A DNA stretch of 64,000 nucleotides from Phycisphaera sp. (lineage in GTDB: Bacteria > Planctomycetota > Phycisphaerae > Phycisphaerales > Zrk34), in contig WGMA01000065.1 of NCBI GenBank assembly GCA_016125285.1, positions 26,852 to 90,851 of the forward strand. Direction: 5' to 3'. The position numbers and the translations under genes are program-made. The notes under the pieces were generated by a model. The model was not told where the DNA came from, did no database searches, and worked only from the letters and a program-made list of their open reading frames with translations. Shown piece by piece: positions 52,814 to 59,554 of this stretch (positions within the stretch are counted from its first letter, which is position 1; the number at the start of each line of letters is the position of its first letter).

Positions 52814-55248
52814 ACGGGACGCAGTCGATCACGAACATCGAGGCGATCGTCGCCAACACGCCCGACTGCCTGAAGCAGCGCCCGCAGTGGGTCTGCTGGA
52901 AGTACATCGACCGGGACGGCAAGCCGACCAAGTGCCCGGTGAACGCACGCACTGGAGAGTTGGCGGATTCAACCGCGTCCGCGACCTGGGCATCGTTCGA
53001 TGAAGCGGTCAACGCGGTGCGGCGTAACGACCAGCTCGCCGGCGTCGGGTACGTGTTCGCGGCCGACGATCTGTACTGCGGCATCGATCTCGACAAGTGC
53101 ATCGACCCGGCCACCGGCCAGACCAAGCCGTGGGCGGAGCGCATCATCAACGACATCGCCAGTTACACCGAGGTCAGCCCCTCCGGCACCGGCGTGAAGA
53201 TCTTCATCATCGCCGAGAAGCCGGGCGAGCGATGCCGGCGTCGGTACGAGGACGGCGAGGTCGAGATGTACGACCGCGACCGGTTTTTCACGGTCACCGG
53301 CGCGCGATGCGAGACAGTGCCGGCGACGGTTGAATCGCGACAGGACCAGCTCAACGCTCTGTACGTCGAGGTGTTCGGCGAGACCGAGGAACAAGCCAAG
53401 CCCGCCGCCGCTCCGTCACCATCCGACAACGGCCATCTGGACGACGGCGAGATCATCCGGCTGGCCAGCACGCGGCGCAACGGTCGTGGCGAGAAGTTCG
53501 CGCAGCTGTGGGCGGGCGACTGGAACGCGCACTTCAACTCGTGGAGCGAGGCCGACTCGTCGGTCGTGTTCACGCTCGCCTTCTACACGAAGGACGCGGG
53601 GCAGATCGACCGCATGTTCCGCGGGTCGGGGCTGATGCGCGACAAGTGGGACGAGTACCACGGCGAGCAGACCTACGGCAACATAACGATCGACAAGGCG
53701 CTGGCCAAGGTCACGAAGCAGTACACGCCTAAGAAGCGGAAGTCGGGAAAGCGCGGTTCACGCAACAGGCCGACGCCCAGCGGGCCGATCAACGGCGAGC
53801 CCGCCCCGGGCACGATCGATCCGACGACGGGCCGGCTCATTCTGTCCACCAAGCGCACGCTGCCGACGGCGGAATCGTTCATCAAGCGGTTTCACCGTCA
53901 TGCCGACGGGCGCACGCTCCATCACTACGCGGGGATGCTCGTCGCCTGGCGGGACAACCGGTACGTCGAGATCGAAGACGACGGGATGCGCCACCGCCTG
54001 CTGCCGTGGATGCACGACGCCGTGCGCATGGTGCATGACAAGGACGCCGGGTGGGTGCCGGAGGATTTCCCGGCCAACCCGACGACGGTGAACGCGGCCC
54101 TCGACTCGATCAGGGCGTACACGCACCTGCCGGCGACGACCGTGTCGCCGTCGTGGCTGACCTGCCAGCTTGGTGAAGATTCTGCACGAAGCAGGGCTCC
54201 CCTCGGTGGTGAAGAATCTGCACCCCCGAAAGCCATCGACATCCTGCCCTGCAAGTCGTCGCTGCTGCACCTGCCCACCATGCGGCACATGCCGCCGACG
54301 CCGCGCTTCTTCACGGTCAACGCGCTCGACTACGACCCCGATCCCAACGCCGCGTTGCCCGAACAGTGGATCGAGTTCCTGCAGACGCTGTTCGACGACG
54401 ACATGGAGTCGTGGGACTTGCTGCAGGACTGGTTCGGCTACTGCCTGACCGGCGACACGTCACAACAGAAAATGTTGCTGCTGGTCGGGCCCAAGCGCAG
54501 CGGCAAGGGCACCATCGGCCGCGTGCTGACGCATCTCGTCGGCGCGGGCAACGTGTGCGGGCCGACCACCACCAGCCTGGCGGGCAACTTCGGCCTGCAG
54601 CCGCTGATCGGCAAGTCGCTGGCCGTGGTCTCCGACGCCCGGTTCAGTGGCGACAGTATCCACGCGGTGGTCGAACGCCTGCTCTGCATCAGCGGCGAGG
54701 ACACCCTCACCGTCGATCGCAAGCACATGACGTCGGTGACGATGAAGCTGCCCACGCGGTTCGTCTTCCTGTCCAACGAGCTGCCGCGTCTGAACGACGC
54801 CTCCGGCGCTCTGGCCGGGCGGTTCATGATCCTGCGGCTGACCGAGAGCTTCTACGGCCGCGAGGACAAGGCTCTGACCGCCAAGCTGCTCACGGAGTTG
54901 CCCGGCATCCTCAACTGGGCGATCGAGGGCTGGCGTCGCCTGCGGGCCCGCGGGCATTTCGTGCAGCCGTCCAGCGTCGAGGACGCCGTGCGCGACATGG
55001 AGGACCTGTCCAGCCCGGTGGGCGCTTTCGTCCGCGAGCGATGCGAGGTCGGGCCGGGCAAGCGCATCTGGGTGGATGACCTGTACGACGCGTGGAAGAC
55101 CTGGTGCGAGCGGGAAGGCCGCAGCATGGTCACGACGAAGCAGACCTTCGGGCGCGATCTCGCCGCCGCCACATCGGGCGTCACGCGGCGCAAGAGCACG
55201 GGAGATCTCGCCTTCTACGACGGCATCACGCTGCGGGAGCCGGCATGA
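52810..55248 (+). CDS. phage primase-helicase (primase-like N-terminus, D5/SF3 helicase)
   Basis: An 812-residue replication protein. The N-terminus (ECWKYIDRD-like QWVCWKYIDRDGKPTKCPVN, VGYVFAADDLYCGIDLDKC and YTEVSPSGTGVKIF) is a primase-like domain of the AEP/NrS-1 kind, with catalytic acids in YCGIDLDKC. The C-terminus is a D5/SF3-type helicase with Walker A GPKRSGKGT (about 560-568) and SGEDTLTVDRKHMTSVTMKL. It resembles phage/plasmid primase P4-type proteins. The ATG at 52810 has an AGGAGGTGA site 7 bases upstream and overlaps the helicase stop. A small Ser/Pro-rich insertion (SARSRAPLGGEESAPPK, about 457-473) carries two similar TTCTGCAC / ATCTGCAC stretches. Confidence 0.9.
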   Translation: MNGTQSITNIEAIVANTPDCLKQRPQWVCWKYIDRDGKPTKCPVNARTGELADSTASATWASFDEAVNAVRRNDQLAGVGYVFAADDLYCGIDLDKCIDPATGQTKPWAERIINDIASYTEVSPSGTGVKIFIIAEKPGERCRRRYEDGEVEMYDRDRFFTVTGARCETVPATVESRQDQLNALYVEVFGETEEQAKPAAAPSPSDNGHLDDGEIIRLASTRRNGRGEKFAQLWAGDWNAHFNSWSEADSSVVFTLAFYTKDAGQIDRMFRGSGLMRDKWDEYHGEQTYGNITIDKALAKVTKQYTPKKRKSGKRGSRNRPTPSGPINGEPAPGTIDPTTGRLILSTKRTLPTAESFIKRFHRHADGRTLHHYAGMLVAWRDNRYVEIEDDGMRHRLLPWMHDAVRMVHDKDAGWVPEDFPANPTTVNAALDSIRAYTHLPATTVSPSWLTCQLGEDSARSRAPLGGEESAPPKAIDILPCKSSLLHLPTMRHMPPTPRFFTVNALDYDPDPNAALPEQWIEFLQTLFDDDMESWDLLQDWFGYCLTGDTSQQKMLLLVGPKRSGKGTIGRVLTHLVGAGNVCGPTTTSLAGNFGLQPLIGKSLAVVSDARFSGDSIHAVVERLLCISGEDTLTVDRKHMTSVTMKLPTRFVFLSNELPRLNDASGALAGRFMILRLTESFYGREDKALTAKLLTELPGILNWAIEGWRRLRARGHFVQPSSVEDAVRDMEDLSSPVGAFVRERCEVGPGKRIWVDDLYDAWKTWCEREGRSMVTTKQTFGRDLAAATSGVTRRKSTGDLAFYDGITLREPA

Positions 55249-55567
55249 AGTGCATTCATTACATCCCGATGTGTGCCGTTGCGTCCGTTGCGAGGGAATG
55301 CAAAACCACCGACGCGCACCGACGCAGTGACCGACGCACAGAATTCGGGTTGTGCGTCGGTTCAAGTATCGCGTTTCCAGCCGCTTGCGCTTCAACCGAC
55401 GCGCACCGACGCGATGTCCGGCAAATTATCACGCGCTCGCGCACGGGCGCGCATGCGCGCACACGCGCGGGCGCACGCGCGTGCGTGCATGCGAACCGTC
55501 GCGTCGGTGCGCGTCGGTGCGCGGCGGTAGCAGGGGCGACACTTCACTCTCGGATGAGGGGTTCAAC
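55249..55567. other. iteron-like repeat region, possible phage replication origin
   Basis: A 319-bp gap directly after the primase-helicase. Three copies of the 17-bp CCGACGCGCACCGACGC lie at 55309-55325 (+), 55396-55412 (+) and 55501-55517 (reverse complement). A perfect 10-bp inverted repeat is at 55331-55340 / 55351-55360. A small AT-rich patch lies around 55421-55430. A GC/CA alternating tract fills about 55431-55492. Clustered repeats beside a primase gene suggest an origin; this is inference. Confidence 0.55.
55309..55517. repeat. three 17-bp iterons (two direct, one inverted)
   Basis: CCGACGCGCACCGACGC is exact in all three places and is made of two CCGACGC half-sites. Half-sites also occur in the 10-bp inverted repeat between the first two copies. 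Confidence 0.88.
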
Positions 55568-55759
55568 ATGACCGTGAACAAGAAAAAGTGCCTCGAGTGC
55601 GAAAACAGGATGACTTGGGCAGATCAGCGCGTCCAGTTTGGCCGCCTCAGACGACTGGGTGTGTCTCAAGTCCACACCAAGGCGGCCCTGCCACGGTGTC
55701 ACAAGTGCATGACCGTGTGGATACGCAACAACCCTCAACTCATCCGAGGCAGATCATGA
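55568..55759 (+). CDS. small zinc-finger-like phage protein
   Basis: A 63-residue protein with two CxxC pairs (KCLECENRM and RCHKCMTVW), suggesting a zinc ribbon. It is very basic between them (RRLGVSQVHTKAALPR). A GAGGGG site precedes the ATG. The ATG of the next gene overlaps its stop (ATGA). I do not recognise the family; a nucleic-acid-binding role is a guess. Confidence 0.65.
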   Translation: MTVNKKKCLECENRMTWADQRVQFGRLRRLGVSQVHTKAALPRCHKCMTVWIRNNPQLIRGRS

Positions 55760-56184
55760 CCAGGTCCGTTCAACAGCTCCCGCAGCGACCCTACGCGGCC
55801 AGCGGCACGGACGCCGACGCCAAGCCCGTCTACCGGCCCAGCGACGACCCGCTGCCGTTCACACGCAACGTCCGCTTCGCGGCGATCGACGTGATGATCC
55901 TGACCTTCGCGGCGCGGCGGCACGCCGAATGGCTGGCGTCGATCGGCGCGTGCCCCGACGACGTGGCCCGCCTCATCAGCGCCGACCTCGACGCCATCGC
56001 CGGGCTGCTGACGCCGCCGGCGGCAATCGAACCCGTCCCGCCACCGACGCCCGACGTTGGCCCACGTCCGCACCGGTCCGCGAGGCCGAAGGACGCTCCC
56101 GCCTCGTTGTGGGACGCGACACGTGGCGACGTGGGCGAAACGGGCGCGGATCGCACGACGGGTGCCAGAGTGGCACCCCCTTAG
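55756..56184 (+). CDS. hypothetical phage protein
   Basis: A 142-residue protein that I do not recognise. A helical segment (VRFAAIDVMILTFAARRHAE, then DDVARLISADLDAIAGLL) is followed by a Pro/Arg-rich disordered tail. It is coupled to the preceding zinc-finger gene by an ATGA overlap, with GAGG as ribosome site. The last codons hold a strong hairpin (GGGTGCCA-GAG-TGGCACCC, 56160-56178), which lacks a T run and is probably not a terminator. Confidence 0.6.
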   Translation: MTRSVQQLPQRPYAASGTDADAKPVYRPSDDPLPFTRNVRFAAIDVMILTFAARRHAEWLASIGACPDDVARLISADLDAIAGLLTPPAAIEPVPPPTPDVGPRPHRSARPKDAPASLWDATRGDVGETGADRTTGARVAPP

Positions 56185-56325
56185 CGGGAGTAAGGGATGC
56201 AATTAGGTACTCCGAACGCAACAGACGAAACGAGATGGCGGCGGGAACGGTCGCGCTATGCGATTGATTCGCTCGCCGATGGAAAACAACCCCGGCCCCC
56301 CGGCCCCCGGCCCGGAGACATGCAC

Positions 56326-56550
56326 ATGAACCACAGAACCTGCAAGCACTGCGGCGACCCCGTCGCGCGATCCAACTGCGATATCTGCAACCGCCAGCCC
56401 TGGAACTGCTGCGCCGACTGCCACGCCGAGATCGCGCACGGGGTCGTCCGCGATCAGAACGTCCACTTCGTCAGCGGCGGCGACGTGACGCGCGATGAGC
56501 CATCGCCCGCGTGGGAGAACGCCGTGCGCTGCTTTGAGGATCGAACCTGA
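56326..56550 (+). CDS. Cys-rich small phage protein
   Basis: A 74-residue protein with a Cys-rich N-terminus (RTCKHCGDPVARSNCDICNR, then NCCADCHAEIAHG), so it probably binds zinc. The ATG at 56326 has GGAG 8 bases upstream. A longer start at 56197 also has a GGGAG site and would add 43 residues without domain signs. Family and function are unknown. Confidence 0.55.
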   Translation: MNHRTCKHCGDPVARSNCDICNRQPWNCCADCHAEIAHGVVRDQNVHFVSGGDVTRDEPSPAWENAVRCFEDRT

Positions 56551-56575
56551 CACGCCCAACCACGGAGCCACCGCC

Positions 56576-56917
56576 ATGCCTGTGACCCCCGACGACAAGA
56601 TGACCGTTCCGATTGACCGACTCGTGGCGTGGGCGGCGAGGACCGTCCAACGCGTTCAACGCTGGTTGTCCATGCCGCCCGAGCAGCTCGAAGACCCGAT
56701 GGTGTGGGCGGTGTTCGAGAAAGAGGACCAGTTCGTCCACGCCTACCGCACCGCGCTGACGCTTCGCGCCGGCGAGGTCGTCCGCTACTGCGACAGCATC
56801 GGCATCACCGGTTGCACCGTGGCCAAGGTGCGCGAGAACCCCTTCCTGGTCGTGATGGCCATCGACCACATCCTGCACGGAGGCAACCATGAAGATCGTC
56901 AAACGCAAGATCAATGA
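56576..56917 (+). CDS. hypothetical phage protein
   Basis: A 113-residue, probably helical protein (VAWAARTVQRVQRWLSMPPE, then AYRTALTLRAGEVVRYCDSI). I do not recognise it. The ATG at 56576 has a GGAG site upstream. Its end overlaps the ParB/methyltransferase gene by 29 bp, so it is probably co-translated with it. Confidence 0.6.
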   Translation: MPVTPDDKMTVPIDRLVAWAARTVQRVQRWLSMPPEQLEDPMVWAVFEKEDQFVHAYRTALTLRAGEVVRYCDSIGITGCTVAKVRENPFLVVMAIDHILHGGNHEDRQTQDQ

Positions 56918-58247
56918 CATCCGCCCCTACGACAAGAACCCGCGCATCAATGACGCGGCCGTCGATGCGGTCGCGGCATCGCTCAAAGAGTTCGGCTGGC
57001 GGCAGCCCATCGTCGTGGACAGCGACGGCGTGATCATCGTCGGGCACACGAGGTGGAAGGCGGCGCAGAAGCTGGGCCTCGATCACGTGCCCGTCCACGT
57101 CGCGACCGACCTGACCGAGGCGCAGATCAAGGCGTACCGCATCGCCGACAACCAGACGGCCACCATCGCCGAGTGGGATTACGAACTGCTGCCGCTGGAG
57201 CTGGCCGACCTGCAGGCGATGAACTTCGAGATGAACCTGCTCGGGTTCGCGGAGGACGAACTGGCCAACCTGCTCAACCCCGACGGCAAGGACGGGCTGA
57301 CCGACCCCGACGACGTGCCCGCGCCGCCCGACGATCCGATCACGCGGCGCGGCGACCTGTGGGTGCTTGGCGACCATCGCCTGCTCTGCGGGGACAGCAG
57401 CAGCGCCGCCGACGTCGATCGTCTGCTGGATGACGCGGCGATCCACCTGGTAAATACCGACCCCCCATATAACGTCCGCGTGGAACCGCGCAGCAACAAC
57501 GCGATCGCGGCGGGCAACTCGTCATTCAAAGGCGCGAAAGGTTCCGGCGGTCACCATCAGAAACTCGATCTCGCCCGCCATCCAGAGAAGTCCAAGCCCA
57601 CGCACAAGAAGATGCGGGCCAAAGACCGTCCGCTGGCAAATGACTTCGTGACCGACGAAGCGTTCGACGATCTGCTCGCGGCGTGGTTCGGCAACATCGC
57701 GCGGGTGCTCGCCCCGGGCCGGGCGTTTTACATCTGGGGCGGGTATGCCAACTGCGCCAATTACCCGCCGGTGCTCAAGGCGTGCGAGCTGTACTTCTCG
57801 CAGGCGGTGATCTGGGTGAAGGAGCACCCGGTGCTCACGCGCAAGGACTTCATGGGGAACCACGAGTGGTGTTTCTACGGCTGGCGTTTGGGCGCGGGGC
57901 ACCAGTTCTTCGGGCCGAACAACGCGACGGACGTGTGGTCGGTCAAGAAAGTCAACCCGCAGTCGATGGTGCATCTGACGGAGAAGCCGGTCGAGCTTGC
58001 CGTGCGCGCGATGAAGTACTCGTCGCATACCGGCGAGAACGTGCTGGACCTGTTTGGCGGATCGGGCAGCACGCTGATTGCCGCCGAGCAGACCGGGCGG
58101 CACGCGTTCCTCATGGAAATCGACGAGGCGTATTGCGATGTCATCGTTCAGCGCTGGGAGCAGTTCACCGGGCGCAAAGCGGAACGGCTCACGACTGAGA
58201 AGACCCCAGCCGAGGCGGCCGGGGTCGGGGAGGTGAAAGGATCGTGA
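56889..58247 (+). CDS. ParB-N / beta-class DNA methyltransferase
   Basis: A 452-residue fusion. Residues 1-95 are a ParB/Srx-like domain (IRPYDKNPRIND, GHTRWKAAQKLGL, YRIADNQTA). The rest is a DNA (N4-cytosine or N6-adenine) methyltransferase. The catalytic motif NTDPPYNV is at about 190-197, and the SAM-binding FGGSGSTLIAAEQ follows at about 389, so the order is that of the beta class. Such phage fusions are thought to protect phage DNA from host restriction. The target site cannot be told. It converges with the HARE-HTH gene (5 bp gap). Confidence 0.88.
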   Translation: MKIVKRKINDIRPYDKNPRINDAAVDAVAASLKEFGWRQPIVVDSDGVIIVGHTRWKAAQKLGLDHVPVHVATDLTEAQIKAYRIADNQTATIAEWDYELLPLELADLQAMNFEMNLLGFAEDELANLLNPDGKDGLTDPDDVPAPPDDPITRRGDLWVLGDHRLLCGDSSSAADVDRLLDDAAIHLVNTDPPYNVRVEPRSNNAIAAGNSSFKGAKGSGGHHQKLDLARHPEKSKPTHKKMRAKDRPLANDFVTDEAFDDLLAAWFGNIARVLAPGRAFYIWGGYANCANYPPVLKACELYFSQAVIWVKEHPVLTRKDFMGNHEWCFYGWRLGAGHQFFGPNNATDVWSVKKVNPQSMVHLTEKPVELAVRAMKYSSHTGENVLDLFGGSGSTLIAAEQTGRHAFLMEIDEAYCDVIVQRWEQFTGRKAERLTTEKTPAEAAGVGEVKGS

Positions 58248-58252
58248 GCGCG

Positions 58253-58606
58253 TTACCCGTTGGCCATGAACAGCCCGCGATCGGTCTTCTTGAAGCGGGC
58301 CTCGGCCCCCTTCGTGCTGATCTCGCGCGTCATCGCGGCGTACAGGGTGCTGGCCGGCGTCTTACCGCCGGGGCTGGTCCAGAGCCCGCGCTTGGCCATC
58401 TCGTCGATGAGCTGCTGCGCCCGCATCGGCTCCTTGGACCCGGCGAGCACCTGCGCGGCGGCGTCGAGGGCGCTCACCTTCTTGGCCTTCGTCGGCGATG
58501 CGACGCGCTTGCTGGTCGCCTTCGTCTTTCGCGCCGGCTTCGGCTTCGCGGCCTTGGCGCTGCTCGTGGTGCCGGCCTTCTTCGTGGTCTTCTTCTTCGT
58601 AGCCAT
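58253..58606 (-). CDS. HARE-HTH domain protein with Lys-rich tail
   Basis: A 117-residue protein. Residues 1-40 are Lys/Ala/Pro-rich like a histone tail. The rest (LDAAAQVLAGSKEPMRAQQL, then STLYAAMTREISTKGAEARF and RGLFMANG) matches the HB1/ASXL/HARE-HTH winged helix. HARE-HTH domains are seen in chromatin and restriction proteins and may bind modified DNA, which is notable beside a DNA methyltransferase. An AAAGGAG site precedes the ATG. It is the last of three minus-strand genes. Confidence 0.82.
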   Translation of the reverse strand: MATKKKTTKKAGTTSSAKAAKPKPARKTKATSKRVASPTKAKKVSALDAAAQVLAGSKEPMRAQQLIDEMAKRGLWTSPGGKTPASTLYAAMTREISTKGAEARFKKTDRGLFMANG

Positions 58607-58654
58607 GATGCTGCTCCTTTGAAAAGGGAGTGGTGGAAAGAGAACGAGCCGGGC

Positions 58655-58873
58655 TCACAGTCCCAGCTCGTTGCACAGTGCGTTGTATTGGTCGGTCCCG
58701 AGCATCTCAACGAGTTGCTCGATGAACCATTGAATCTGCCGGTCGACGTTGGGGTTGTTGGTGCTGGCCGGTTGCAGCCAGGCGGCGATGGCGGCGACGG
58801 CCTCGGGGCTGAACTGCTCGCGGATGTGCTCGAAGAGTTCCGACTCGTCGTGGCCCTTGGGGTGAGTGGTCAT
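58655..58873 (-). CDS. small acidic/helical phage protein
   Basis: A 72-residue protein (ELFEHIREQFSPEAVAAIAA, then QIQWFIEQLVEMLGTDQYNA), probably helical. I do not recognise it. An AAGGAG site precedes the ATG at 58873. It lies 24 bp from the gene upstream and 48 bp from the HARE-HTH gene, so the three form an operon against the direction of the phage. Confidence 0.72.
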   Translation of the reverse strand: MTTHPKGHDESELFEHIREQFSPEAVAAIAAWLQPASTNNPNVDRQIQWFIEQLVEMLGTDQYNALCNELGL

Positions 58874-58897
58874 GGCGTGCTCCTTGTGGTTGGGGTG

Positions 58898-59167
58898 TCA
58901 GTTCTGGAATCGCTGCATCTCGCGGAACAGATCGTGGATCATGCTGTTGGTGCCGCGCACGCCTTCGCAGCGCTGCTGGACTTCTTCCGCGACCTTGAAC
59001 AGGTCTTCATCGCTGATGCGGGCGGGCAGCTCCCAGGTCTTCCAGACCTGCTGGCCGCGATTCGGCTCGCGGGTGATCGAGTCGATGCGGATGGTCGTGC
59101 TGCCGCGCTCGCGGGCGATCGCTACGTGGCCGGCGCTGCCTTCGAGTTCGATTCGGGTGGTTCGCAT
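58898..59167 (-). CDS. small phage protein, first of a minus-strand operon
   Basis: An 89-residue protein with a beta-rich N-terminus (RTTRIELEGSAGHVAIARER, then STTIRIDSITREP) and a helical C-terminus. I do not recognise it. The ATG at 59167 has an AAAGGAG site; the longer open frame upstream is a shadow of the terminase genes and is rejected. The promoter should lie in 59168-59290, shared with the plus-strand genes, but no clear box is seen. Confidence 0.7.
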   Translation of the reverse strand: MRTTRIELEGSAGHVAIARERGSTTIRIDSITREPNRGQQVWKTWELPARISDEDLFKVAEEVQQRCEGVRGTNSMIHDLFREMQRFQN

Positions 59168-59293
59168 GGTGCTCCTTTCGTTGGGGGGCGTCGTGGTTGG
59201 CGTTGCGTTCGAACAGACACATGTGAGCCATGAAATCGAACCCGCATCAAGGCCCATTCCGCGATGTGGGCAACTTCTTTTCAGGTCGCTGTC

Positions 59294-59554
59294 ATGACGG
59301 AAAACGCTTCTGAAAACACGGCGGAATCCCCGGAATCCGCCGGTGCCCCCGGCGTAAGGGATGTCTTTAGCCCGGCCACCATCGCGCCCGACGCGCTCGC
59401 GCGGATGCTGGGCTTGCCCGTGGAGGTGGTGCGGCGGCACATCGACGAGGGAGCGCCGGTGAACCCGGACGGGACCGTCAACCTGGTGCACTATGCCGCG
59501 TGGCTCAACGCGCCCGCAAAGGAGGATGCCGACGTTGGCGCACGGAACGATTGA
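59294..59554 (+). CDS. Nu1-like small terminase / HTH protein
   Basis: An 86-residue protein. Residues about 28-75 (IAPDALARMLGLPVEVVRRH, then TVNLVHYAAWLN) look like a winged helix of the Nu1/MerR kind. It is placed just before the large terminase and overlaps it, as small terminase genes do. The ATG at 59294 is used; an ATG at 59264 is an alternative. Neither has a strong ribosome site. Confidence 0.6.
   Translation: MTENASENTAESPESAGAPGVRDVFSPATIAPDALARMLGLPVEVVRRHIDEGAPVNPDGTVNLVHYAAWLNAPAKEDADVGARND

Noticed and set aside
56160..56178. Strong hairpin GGGTGCCA-GAG-TGGCACCC as terminator
   Set aside because: No T run follows and it lies within the end of a coding sequence.
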